From positions 756,736 to 820,735 of the forward strand of contig ML213510.1 in assembly GCA_004369045.1 (NCBI GenBank): a stretch of DNA of 64,000 bases. Reading direction: 5' to 3'. The first letter of the stretch is position 1. Every line of letters starts with the position of its first letter. Under the pieces are notes generated by a model. It ran no database searches. It was not told the DNA's origin and saw only the letters and a list, made by a program, of their open reading frames with translations. Positions 37,023 through 50,348 of this stretch are shown in pieces. A program made the translations under genes and the position numbers. The stretch comes from Heliocybe sulcata. Lineage: Eukaryota; Basidiomycota; Agaricomycetes; Gloeophyllales; Gloeophyllaceae.

Positions 37023-40000
37023 TTAAATGAGGGATGTCTGCTGAGTCTGCTGCGGTTGCGTGGGCGGTGATTGCGCCGGCGCGCCAGTATTGCCGAACAG
37101 ACTGCTGCCAAACGATGATGTCGGGGCACCCGTCTGTTGCGAGAACAGGGACGAACCGAGTCCTGAGCTACTGAAAGCTCCTCCAGTTGGTGTCGATGTC
37201 TGGAATGAAGGGGTGCCACCGAAAGTATTGCCCGGAGCCGATGTGGCTGAAAACATAGTAGCCCGGAAAGGATTTGCTGCTCCAGCTGCCCCCGTCATCT
37301 GTGGTCGCAGACCAACACCCACTGTACTACCCGTCGAACCTAAGTTTCCAAACGATGAGAACCCTCCTGCGGCGCCAGTAGGCTGACCGCTCAATCCACT
37401 AAACCCAGTAGGTTGCGACGACAAACCCGTCAGACTGCTGCTGAAAGGCCTAGAAGACGTCCCAGCCCCAGTCCCAGTAGGCGAAGACAAAGATGGTGGG
37501 TTATCACCGTTGGGCGTCGTAGGCGCAGACTGCGGTATCGGAGGTAAGGAGTCAAGCAGCTGAGCCCCAAACGATGACGAAGGTTTGAACTGCTTGATTC
37601 CCGGGAAGCCTGTTGTCTGCGGCTTCAACGAAGGACTAGACGCCGATAGCGAGGGCGTGGAAGACGTCATCGAGGTAACAGTAGCGCCCGTCGGCTGACT
37701 AGACAGGAACGACGAGAACGTTGAAGAAGACGTCGAGGTATTCTGGGCAGACAGCGGCGATGCCCCGAAAGGCGAAGACGGGTTCAAGCTAGGTAAGCCA
37801 GACAACCCCGTCTTGTTCTCACCAATCTTCAAGCTTGAGAACGATGAAGCAACGCTTGCCATATCCGCGCCCTGGCTCTGCTGCAGGTTGTTGCCATTCA
37901 AACCACCGTTGGGTTGCGCCTGCGGTTGCTGCTGCTGGCCTTCTTGTGGAGTTCCAGCACCGCCAGACCTCGAGCCCATCATCAATTCCATGAGCGTGGG
38001 CGGCTGGGGCACTGGCGGCGCTGGAGTGACAGGCACACCAAACGGATTCCTTGACCCGGTCTGGTGTGACTTCACAGGCTGCGGCGTCGTAGACGTCTGT
38101 GCCTTCGGCCCCGGTGCGGTCGCCGGCCGCGCAGGCAAGTTCGCATTATTCATCCCATATGCATTCGGTTGTTGCGCGGTAGGAGCGGCGAAGGAGGGCG
38201 AGGTGGAGAACGTGGACGACGTCGCTGAAGACATGGAAGATGTTGCTGAGACAGGGGTAGGAGGGAAGGGTGGGGACTGCTGGTGTTGTTGAGGCTGGAA
38301 GGCATTCGTGGAAGGAGTGTTGGAGTTCATAAAATTAGGCATCCCATTGCTCGTAGGGAACTGATGCATCCCAGTGCTCTGCGGCATCATTACACTCTGC
38401 CTGAATGGATTCGCGCCCGTCATCTGAGGCTGTAGGAATCCCGTAGTCTGTGGTCGCAGGAAACTCGGTTGTTGTTGCTGCTGCTGGTTCTGCATCCCCA
38501 TACCGAACGGATTCGTGCCTGTCGCCTGCGCTTGTAAGGGCATCTGGAACGCAGTCTGCTGAGGCTGGATGAACCCGGTAGGCTGCATTTGCATCTGCGG
38601 TTGGGCTGGTTGACTGAACGGCTGGCTAGGCTGGCCAAAGGGCTGGGATGGGAAGGCACCGGTCATTTGCTGCATCTGCATCTGGAACGGGTTGTGGGAC
38701 GCCTGCTGCTGGAAGTAGGTGGAGGTCGGACTAGAGAAAAACATTTAGCGGTGATAAAAGTACCAAGGTAATTTCAGAACTTGCCTGCCGGTCTGGGGAT
38801 TGAACATCGTTTGTTGCTCTTCCTCGATCGCAGAGAAGAAGTCAATAACGGCCTGCTTGCTTTCGGGCTTGACAGTCTCATTGGATGATGAAGGGGTGAC
38901 AGATGACGACACATTAGATGTGGACGCTGATCAAATACGGGTAAACGTCCCGCATTATACATAGTCATTCGACGCCATACCTTTATCCTCAGTCTTGGGA
39001 GCCAACCCCCTGTTACCAGCCTTCGCGTTCTTATCCGCTGCATCCTTCTGCGCCTTGTACTCAATCCTGTTCTGTTCAAAGTTGGGGTCTGTGAGATATT
39101 CCTCGAGGGCACCTGCAAGCGAAACTGGAGCCTGTCCGTCTCATTAGTATTTACCATAAGGACGAGACTAGGCGACTTGCATGTTTCATGTTAGGTATAG
39201 GAACGTTCAGGAGGTTTTGCAGCTTCTTCGCAACACTGAGATATTCTACAACACGTTCGGTCTGTTTGCAGAAATGTCGGTAGAGGGACAGGGCTCGCTC
39301 CGCGTCGACGTGTGACATTTCGAAGAAGTGCTCTGACAGGCCGCGTCGCATACAATGAACATACGCAGATTGGTGGACGACGTACCTAGCAAGTTAACCA
39401 TTCCTTCATTACCAGCTTGGAACAGAATTACGATATCCTTCACGAGCATCCGCAAGGCAGTAATGGTAAGATCATCCTCCAAGTTCTCCAGGAAAAACTG
39501 CATGAAGTCAGTACAATAATCAAGCAAAGGACGACAACTACTCACCCGACACTCAACAAGAGCATCTATCTGCTTCTGCACAGCTCTCATTTCCCTCAGC
39601 AAACCTTTCTCCACTGACATGACCCGGAGTTTCCGCCCTGCCGTTGTCTTGCTCCTCTGTACACTCGCCGAAGTGGCTCCACCGCGGTCACGTTTGGCAG
39701 GGCGACCATTTGCGATATTATCGTCGTCAATTGCGGCCGACAACCTGGCATCCCGATTCGTCTCTGACTGCACTCGAATGGCGTCATGCTTCATCTCCCT
39801 GTAGGCACGAATGCGAGTGTCGAGGTAGATGGCATAGTGCTGAAGGTTCTGGGGAGCATTGTAGCCTGCCACGGGGGGTTTTGAATGGCCCGATCGCGTC
39901 TGCCAAGCCGACTTAACGCACCTTCCCAATGTCCACCTCCCACATTCTTTAATCGCAAAACGTCCGTATTCGACAGATACGAGAGGATATTATCTGTCGC

Positions 40001-40316
40001 GCCATTGCGTATGAGCATGTGCAGCACTATCAAGGCCTTGAACACGACCTGGTCTTCGGGTAAGTAACCGGACCACGTTGCGCTGAAAGTATACGCACAA
40101 TAGCGTTGGGTTCCTTAAACTTTGGCGACAGAGCCTTGCACACATCTCCGACGGCGCCGTCCTCGGACCACGTAGCAGCAATGAGGGGTTCGACGTACTG
40201 CTGGCAATTAGCCCCGCGTTCTAACCGGCAACGCCTGGGTGACGACTCGCCTTGGACTTGGGCGGCGCCGCCTTTGGCTTGCAGGCGCCCTTTATGATTT
40301 TGTCGAAACCGGACAT
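37023..40316 (-). CDS. ANTH-domain clathrin adaptor (AP180/CALM, Yap1801-like)
   Basis: Clathrin assembly and endocytic cargo adaptor at the plasma membrane. The start MSGFDKIIKGACKPKAAPPK has the lysine-rich phosphoinositide-binding pattern of the ANTH domain. It continues YVEPLIAATWSEDGAVGDVC, VVFKALIVLHMLIRNGATDN and GYNAPQNLQHYAIYLDTRI, then FFLENLEDDLTITALRMLVK and EHFFEMSHVDAERALSLYRH. The last long exon (573 codons to the stop at 37023) is a Gln/Pro/Ser-rich tail with five NPF motifs (NPFQM, NPFGM, NPFRQ, NPFGV, NPFRA) that bind EH-domain proteins, and many PTGF/TTGF units. I see about eight introns. The first, 40198-40250, has a GC donor (AAG|GCGAGT) and two adjacent acceptors (CAGCAG). 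Exon limits in the middle are approximate. Confidence 0.92.
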
Positions 40317-40809
40317 GATCTAAGAGGGGATTTGCAGCGACACTGCGCCCAGTTTCGAGCTCGCCGATGGGATGATCCAGGGACAGAGGGTGATGGTGGT
40401 TGGAACTCAGCCTTCCCAGGCACGCCAGCTGCCACTATGCCTGATACGCTTGCACAGTATTTTGTGCGTGCTAGTGCTCGTCGTCGGCAACAGCGACGCG
40501 GAGACACTGTATATTCGAGGGTGACTTTGCTGACCAGTCCGTGTTTTGGCGAGGGTGGACGGCTGGGGTAACGCTATATATAGGCGCCGCTCGGCCTCAC
40601 TCTCTTGGCCATCACTCCCGTGCAGCTGGCCTATTTCTTCTCTTGTTTCCGTAATTGCTGGCGATTTTATACCGCTTGTCTGCATGGTCAGCCAGGTCTC
40701 CGGGAGTACCGTTTGTAATCCTGCTGCACGCATAACCGAGGCCACGAGGAAGTACCGAGCTTTCCTCGATATATAGCTTGGCAAGGGGACGGAAGGTCGC
40801 AGGACAAAT
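40317..40809. promoter_or_regulatory. Shared divergent promoter, AP180 / GH47 genes
   Basis: This 493-bp interval separates the start codons of two divergent genes, so each promoter must lie here. A TATATATAGG word at about 40572-40582 could serve as a TATA element. No known operator was recognised. Confidence 0.5.
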
Positions 40810-43156
<2,347 letters not shown>

Positions 43157-43478
43157 TGGGTTTGCTATTTTGATTATGCTCTCATTGGGACTGTAGCATA
43201 CAGCGGACGGCATCTAAGTAATCTCTGCTAATACTCGCGTGTATATACATAACATAGACAGGGGAGGGACATTGTGTGCTAAGCGCTAAATGGTGAAGCA
43301 TGCGTCAGAAGTTATGTGGAACTGGTCGACGTTAGCTCTTCATGCGCTTGACAGACTCCAGTTGATGGTATGAAACGTTGGTATACACCAATAACTAATG
43401 CTACAGGATGTAGGTATACGTCGTAACTAATGCTACAAATGTGGGTATAAGTAATGAAAGTGATGGTGTACCCCTTCT
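43157..43478. other. Convergent 3' region
   Basis: 3' ends of the GH47 and protease genes. A short near-direct repeat of ACTAATGCTACA occurs at about 43395 and 43427. Nothing else is seen. Confidence 0.5.
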
Positions 43479-45147
43479 CTATGCCAGCGTCGCGAAGCCG
43501 ACTTGATTATTCCCCATATCAAAAACTGTGTAGGTGTTCTGCAGGAAGACATCCCCTACAATCCAGAATCCTGCAATGCAATATGTATGCTTAGGGTCGT
43601 GACAGTATAAAAGCAAGAGTACAAGAAACTTGTACTCACGGCTTGCAACGGCAGCTCCAACAATACCGCCGAGACATTGGTTGACGCCTTGCGCGATCTG
43701 GCCCAAGTTGAACGTCTCCGGCGAAATGACGAACGACTTTCCGCCAAAAGTTAGGGCCACTTCCGGGATCGCAGTGCATCGAACTGTTGTATTTCTCGTC
43801 AGATCGACGAGAGTGCCCACTAGAGCCTTCAAATTTGAGACGCACCAGTGCAAAAGACCGTGTCTAACCCTACTGGAAGGGGCAATCCCCCGGGAATAGC
43901 TGCGCAAAGTTCAAGGACGTGGGGTACATCACCAACGACCAGAGTTGTACCCGTGTCGATGATGGCGGTGGTGGCGTTGAGCACTTCAGCGCCGTTGACT
44001 TCCACGTTGTCCATCTGCACTTGCCAATAACCCTGGAGCAATGGCGAGTGTCATTCAGAGCTCTTGAGTCAATTGAAAGCTTACTTGAACAGTGACTGGA
44101 GCATAGGTGATATCTCCTCTGTACTTGGAGTTATCAGTCCCGCCTAGAAACAGCTCCGACCCAGTCTTCTGAAGGGTGAAAGTAAACACCGAGGCATTAG
44201 TCTGGCCTTGCTGAACCAATGTCGTGAACACCGGGTCGGCGTTGTAAGCTGAAATGCTCTTATAGCCCATGCCCATTAACCCATCCGGAGGGAAGCGGTC
44301 CTTCGCGAATCCGGTGGAGTATGTGTTGGCCGCACCGACTCGTTGATCCCGTGCCTATGTCAGACGGTTAATAATGAACAAGTAATGCTGAACGGGCCGA
44401 AGTGAATGCATACAGTAAGGCCAGCTATAGCTGCAGTGTCATTGTACTGCTCGCCCTGCACCATCGAGCCGTCGCCGTACGTCAGCTGGAACGTCTTTCC
44501 CGTATCGCTCGATGTGGAACTTCGATGGGGGTCGTATGCCTTATGTCCCGCGCAGTTCACGGTGCAGTCAGGGCCAGGAAGGAAAAGATCGCTGCTACCC
44601 GTGTCAAAGTCCACTGCGCCAACTCCCTAGTAAGTTATATGCTCGAAGCAGAGATGAAGAAGGACCAAACCGGTGTAGGTTTGAGCAGGCGTGCCGACGC
44701 TGATTTGACCGTACCATAGCGCTATATTGCACAATTCGTTAAGCTGCATGTCCATGGAGGGCTATATAATGAGGCGCATACTGTGACCGTCATCAACGAG
44801 AGCGGCCGAACCGATGGATCGCTTCAGCGGATTAAGGTCCTCGGCAAGATCTGACGATGTATCGAGAGGATGCTTCATTTTCATATTCCTCTCGTATGCA
44901 GAGAAACCATTTCGCATCTTCCTGTATCATACATGAACAGGTATAGGGACAAGTTGGCAGAAGAAAAAGGTACGCACGCTGCGGAATACTCTATCTGCCG
45001 GCGGACCTCGGCTATATTGGCTGTCCCATCATCGTTCGTAATTTTGGAACGTTTCCCGAGCGGGATGCGGGTGCCAGACCCGGGCGGGGATGAAGCTGTG
45101 GCAAGCAGCGGGAAAAGGGCAACGAGCGCTGCGACGGGTAGGTGCAT
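43479..45147 (-). CDS. Secreted aspartic protease (family A1, polyporopepsin-like)
   Basis: The ATG at 45147 starts a signal peptide, [21 protein letters not shown] propeptide follows with [10 protein letters not shown] and, across introns, [20 protein letters not shown]. The mature enzyme begins at [14 protein letters not shown]. The first catalytic site reads [17 protein letters not shown], and the flap region [15 protein letters not shown]. The second catalytic site is [15 protein letters not shown]. The C-terminus reads [20 protein letters not shown], ending at 43479. Both catalytic Asp residues and the flap Tyr are present and there is no C-terminal anchor, so this should be a soluble secreted pepsin-like enzyme. 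About seven short introns cut the gene; I did not fix every boundary. Confidence 0.93.
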
Positions 45148-45762
45148 GATAGTATGTTAACAAGAAGATAATAATGTGGAGAAAAGAGAACGAACGCGCA
45201 TTGTAAAAAGTATGGGATTTTATACTTGTGCCCAGCACTCAGGCCTTCTGGGCAGTCACCTGTCAATCGAGTCGACAGTGACCTCATCGAAAATGGTGGC
45301 CTATAGAGCTCTGGCTACCGCAAGCAAATACAAATCAGCAGCGAGTTATATTCATATGAGCTGTAATAGCTGCAGGAGTAACAGGGAGCTCTCTGGCAAG
45401 TACTGCAGCAGGATGGCTGCTGTGCGTTTCGATCGGATTCAGTGACGCGCGAACGGTGATGGGCCACATTAAAAATAGCACCAAATATATGTGGCTGTGA
45501 CTTTTAGCAGCCCTGCGAAGGCGGTCACGTGATGCTACACCATCCAGAATGCGTTCGTTGATTAGTGAGCGACCTGCTATAATATCCGCTTTAGGTAAAT
45601 ATCCCGAAATACTGGACGTTCACCACTTACCAAGTGTTTACTAAGGGATCAAGTCAGCCATGCTTCCTCGGCCAAATGTTGTGGCCCAGCAGAATATAAG
45701 TCGTAGAGAAGGGACACCGCAACGCACTCGCAGTTTCTTCCATATTTACGCTTACCAGTATC
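45148..45762. other. Divergent promoter region, protease / dehydrogenase
   Basis: This 615-bp gap lies between two divergently transcribed genes. No gene or recognised element is seen. Confidence 0.5.
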
Positions 45763-46790
45763 ATGCCTTCATACGCTATCATTGGTGCTTCCAGAGGCAT
45801 TGGCGTGAGTATCGATGTTATGTTGACACACCCTGAACTTACATTTGTCCGTCTCGAGCTCGAGTTCCTCAAACAACTGAGTGCTGACCCCAAAAATACT
45901 GTCTTCGGCATCGCTCGCAATCCTGCTGGCTCGCCGAAACTCGCTAGCATCAATGCTGCCAACGTCCACCTCCTCAAGGCGGATTTAACGGATAGGAAAT
46001 CCCTTGACGTACGTACCTAATCATTCACCGATCCAAATACTAATTTGTTTCACTGTAGTCTGCCGCCGCAGAGGTGTCCAAGGTCACCGGCGGCAGCCTC
46101 GACGTCCTGATTAACAATGCTGCGCTCCTCTCCTCCGGCAAGGAACAGCAATCTCTTGGTGCCTTGTGAGTGCCCACGGTAGAGGACGCGCCTGGCCATG
46201 CAGCATACTGAACATACCTCTGTAGCGGGCCGGACGAACAAGAACTCCTGGCAGAGGGCTTCCGCGAGGCCTTCAACGTCAATGTCATTGGCGTAGTCAA
46301 CAGCATCAATGCCTTCCTTCCTCTCCTGAAGAAAGGGTCCCTGAAGAAGGTCATCACCCTATCGACAGGGATCGCAGACCTCGACTTTACGCTCAAGTCG
46401 GAGTTCGCCCTCAGCCCTGCCTACTGCGCCTCCAAGGCGGCGTTGAACATGGTCATCGCCAAGTACGCGGTGGAGTATAAGAGTGACGGGATTGCGTTCC
46501 TGGCTATCAGCCCCGGCGTCGTCATCACGTCAGAGGCGCCACGTACGTGCATCTCGACTCATGCATCCTTGACAAACCGTTACACTGACTGCCGTATCAA
46601 TTTAGCTACACCTGAGGACCTCGAGGTATTCAAGAAATTAATGGTAAGTTTCCGGAAGGACTATCCTGACTGGAAGGGACCCATCACTCCGGAGGAATCC
46701 ATCACCGCGATGCGGAAGGTCATAGATGGCTTTACCATCGAAGAGTCGGGTCAATTTCTCTCCCATTGGGGCAATAAGCGGTGGTTGTAG
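45763..46790 (+). CDS. Short-chain dehydrogenase/reductase
   Basis: A classical SDR with an NAD(P)-binding Rossmann fold. The start MPSYAIIGASRGIG contains the GxxxGxG loop, which is interrupted right after the last Gly by the first intron. The next exon continues LEFLKQLSADPKNTVFGIAR. The family NNAA motif is present (LDVLINNAALLSS), the catalytic Ser lies in VITLSTGIAD, and the Tyr-x3-Lys pair reads SPAYCASKAALNMVIAKYA. The downstream block FLAISPGVVITSEAP is also typical. Four exons end at 46790. The protein is about 255 residues. Fungal relatives of this type often have unknown substrates, so I give no reaction. It appears intact. Confidence 0.9.
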
Positions 46791-47280
46791 ACGAACTGAA
46801 CTTGTTTTATGTTATGTTGGTTAAGTGTAGATTTTGCGTAAGTATATGTGATAATCTCCTGACCAGCGAGCGGACTTGCTATCGATGCGTGTCTCACAGG
46901 GACGCAAAAGTTGGGTGTACATCCAAGGAAGCCAAAATCCTATATACTGCCAAACTGACTCGGATACTCCGACCTATATCACAAACGTAAGAACTACTGC
47001 CTTCCGTTCTACACAAGATGTAGTACACGATGCATACTACGCAAGCCACAATCACATCGAGTTACGTCGAACCCCCCGTATCTTGTCGCCAATGCCATGT
47101 ACAGACGCGTCGGCTTGTACAGGAGCTGAAACGGTGGAACTGCCCTCACGACGGCCCTCCTGAGCGCGGAGGGCATCGGCTGCAGACGGGAGTCGCACAC
47201 AGGCGACAGCAGGTCGGCGGAATGCTCGGCCAGAACCCTAAGTCCGACCATGTCCCTTGCGATGAAGTCTTGGTGGACCC
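46791..47280. other. Convergent 3' region
   Basis: 3' ends of the dehydrogenase and the coiled-coil gene. The minus strand is open into the last exon of the latter. No separate gene is supported. Confidence 0.5.
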
Positions 47281-48943
47281 CTACGTCCATATGTCGTTTT
47301 GCTTGAGAACCTTGAATGTGACCGCAGTAGGCGAGGTGGGCGGCGTGCCACAAGCCGTAGAAGTCGCTGCGGAAACCACTGACTCTGTGTCTGACTGTGC
47401 CGAGGTTTCGCTACAGGTTGAGCGAAGCGAAACAGTTCTATTGCTTGTGTATCGCGTTTGTGGCTGCCAGCATGTGAGTAAATTCAGGTGACTCCGAGCG
47501 ATGGGCGCGCTTACCTTGCCATGGCGCGCACGAGACCTGAGCTTTGGCAAGGCAGTGAGGTGTTCGTCGTCTGATGACGTGAGAATGCGTCTCATCTCCC
47601 TTTTCTCCGCAAAGTGCTCTCTCTTCCTGGACATAACCTTTACGAATCACGCGTCAGTGCCCTGTTCGGCTGGAGATGTCCGGACTTACATCGAAAACAA
47701 CATTCTCATATCCCTGCTCTCCGTAGACAGGACAACGTGCCAGGGACTTGCAATTCCTGATCTGCCACTCCACTTCCCTGAATGCTGCCTTGCTTTCCTC
47801 GAGAGGCTGGAGGCAGTCCTCTACAGTCTCTACGCTCTGGACAAGAGCGGTCTGCGCGGCGAGGATATCGCGACGCTCCTGAATCAAAGCCTTCTTGGCT
47901 TTCTCGACGACAAGGCCCTCCCGCACCAACAAAGCCGTCGCTCGTTGAGTAGCGGTCTTCTCCTGAACCAGTGATTTCTTTGCCTTCTCCACGACTGCCT
48001 TCTCCCTCCGGAGGAGCGCCCTAGTCGCCTCGACGCAAGTTTTGTCGTGGACGAGGGACTTTCTTGCCTTCTCGATAACGATCTTCTCCCTCCCAAGGAG
48101 CGCCGTGGCCGCCTCGACACAGCCTTTCTCATGCACAAGGGACTTTCTTGCCTTTCCAATGACGATCTTCTCCCTAGTAACGAGTGTCCGGGCCTGCTCG
48201 ACGGAGGCCCTCTCAGAGACGAGTGCCTTCCTGGCCCTGTCCACGACGATTTTCTCTTGATCTAGGAGCGCCTGGCTCTTCTCGATCGATGCCTTCTCCA
48301 GAGAGACGACAATCTTCTGTCGCACGATAATCCGCCTTCGTCTCTCGAGGACGGCGCGTTCGCGTCTCAGGAGCTCCCTGTCGGCATCAAGGGCCCGGCG
48401 CGCGGCTCTGAGGTGAGAGTACTCCTTGTCGATGGCATCTTGTTCGGTGGCACGGGCTTTGAGAACGTCCGCCTGGGTGTCGAGGGGCGCGAGCTCGGAC
48501 TCGGGGTGCTCAGCGGGTGCTACATAGGTGTCGGCAGAGACTAGACTAGCCACATACTCATCGGTCTCGTCGTGTGGCGTAGGGCAGTCATCGACTGTGG
48601 AACGCGTAGCGGGGAGTGAGGATGCTTTGAATAGCTGGGGAATTGCAGCCCGGCACCTTAAAGACCGAGAGACGGAGGTAGGGAACCTTGGAGAAGAAGC
48701 GGTCGAGGAGGAGGCATCTGTGGCGATGTTACCGGGGACGAGGGCGAGGGCAGGGACAGGAAGGAAAATGTCGATAGTGGGTGGTGTGATGGGGAGAGAG
48801 GCGGAACAAGGGCTCGAATTTTGGCTGGTGCTGAAGAGGCGCGAACGCGTCGAATGCTGCTCGGGGGCGGCGGTAACTCGTGTGGCGTCCTCGCGGCGCG
48901 TGGCAAGGGTCTTGATCTTCTTGACGATGCTGAGCTCGAACAT
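47281..48943 (-). CDS. Coiled-coil protein built of 28-residue repeats, unknown function
   Basis: I do not recognise this gene. Three exons (48943-47690, 47637-47515, 47463-47281), all joined in phase 0 across introns of 52 and 51 bp, give 519 residues. After a Ser/Pro/Thr-rich N-terminal third there is a long charged helix starting near HLRAARRALDADRELLRRER. It then settles into about five tandem units of 28 residues, for example EKIVIEKARKSLVHDKTCVE followed by ATRALLRR. 28 is four heptads, and the Val/Ile/Leu/Ala spacing predicts a continuous coiled coil. No motor, membrane or enzyme motif is visible. The C-terminal exons are Ser/Thr/Arg-rich. The ATG at 48943 (MFELSIVKKIKTLATRRE) is preferred to sequence further upstream, which looks like 5' leader. 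Confidence 0.7.
47880..48290 (-). repeat. 84-bp tandem coding repeat
   Basis: The DNA under the 28-residue protein repeats is itself periodic. The word GGGACTTTCTTGCCTT recurs on the plus strand at 48055 and 48139, exactly 84 bp apart, with more diverged copies on both sides. High identity between the middle units suggests recent unequal exchange. Confidence 0.8.
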
Positions 48944-50348
48944 CGTTGTTGATTTTGGTTTTGGCGGGAAGTGCGAGCCTGGATGATGGTTAGATGCTGA
49001 GCGTATCTGAAGAGGCGTCTGCGCTCGCGAGATCCTTTTATATATCAGGAGGTACAGGCGAGACACGCGGAGCGCCTGAGATTACAGATAGGAAGTCGCG
49101 AACGTGTATTGCATTGGCGCTGCCACAGCGATCGACCTCGCCTAGCGGGCGCTACTCGGGCGCGTGGCTTTTGCTATGCAATCCTTCGATTCCTTCATTT
49201 CTTGCGCATTTTCCATCTGATTTCACGGATGTGGTGCAGTGCATAGAGACCATTGATGGATGAGCCTTTAAATAATGAAAGAGGGGCCATACCTCGCAGG
49301 TCATCGCTCTGGGTGGTGTGGCAAGTGCTGCCACAAGTTCAACTACGCTCCGGCGAGAAGCCACACGTGTTCGGAAAAGAAGGAGGTGGCGAGCTGTGTC
49401 TCGCTAAGCCGGCCACGAGACGCTACTGTACCTGGAAGTCGCCTTGTCTCCTACTGGGACCCACAAACGATGGGACCTGATATGGTAAGCGTGTATGGAT
49501 CTGGACAGCCCGCCCTGCATCTGATCTTCTCCGGTCACTGCATCAAGATTGCAGTACCGGCTCTTATGATGATACAGGCCTGGAGGCCGCTCGTCCCTGT
49601 GTATGTTCAGTGCAATGACTGGCGTGAATGGACAGGCGAGCCTACAGCGGATACATGCCGTCGTGGGCCCTTGGTCATGCTTGTATCAAACCAAAACAGA
49701 CTGTAAATCTGGGAGGTTCATGGACTGCCCGTGTGCACGCACCTCATTTGAGCACCAGCAAGTCTAGGCGACAATTGCCGACGGACGACCGGGAGCAATT
49801 AGTTCTGCGAGGACGGAAACAATTCAGCATCTTAAGCTAGTAACGGTCCATCTGCATCAGGAGGAGAGACTCGGACCATCCGCTCTAGAAGTGAGAAGTT
49901 AACTGGAGCACGAAACGATATTTTTTCGGCGTAGAGTATTAGTCCCGCGCAAGTGTACAGGAGCAGGTTCGTCTGTATGACATTGCAGCTTTCGTGCTGG
50001 TATGATCAGTACCCATAGAACCTGGCTGAAGCTGAGCACATTGCAAAGAATGCAGCCTCTGGGGTATGACACGCGTCATGCGGACCAAATCCGGGAAGTC
50101 TCCTGCTGAACTAGGAACCGGAAGCCTTCTTCGCCGGATTTGGTTCGTGACCAGCAGTTGTTATCTTCCTGCTTCGCCTTTCGTTTGTCTTAGCTGAAGG
50201 TCTCGTCGGCTTAATTATTGCGGCCCTCAGGAGGAGTAGATCTATGGGCGTCAGTAGCGCTGAGTCTACTGCGCATGCCGTAATCCGGAAGCGTAGTCTT
50301 ATCTAACGTTTGATACTCGTCTTCTGCGAGGAACGACTCTGACTCTTC
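48944..50348. other. Intergenic, no recognisable gene
   Basis: Promoter of the coiled-coil gene (with a TATATAT word at about 49038) and of the downstream secreted protein. An open frame of 143 codons at 49275-49706 on the plus strand contains a Cys/His-bearing stretch (GWCGKCCHKFNYAPARSHTC) but has no family I recognise and no splice support. Confidence 0.45.

Noticed and set aside
49275-49706. 143-codon plus-strand frame with clustered Cys/His
   Set aside because: The Cys/His spacing does not match a known zinc finger and there is no splice or family support.
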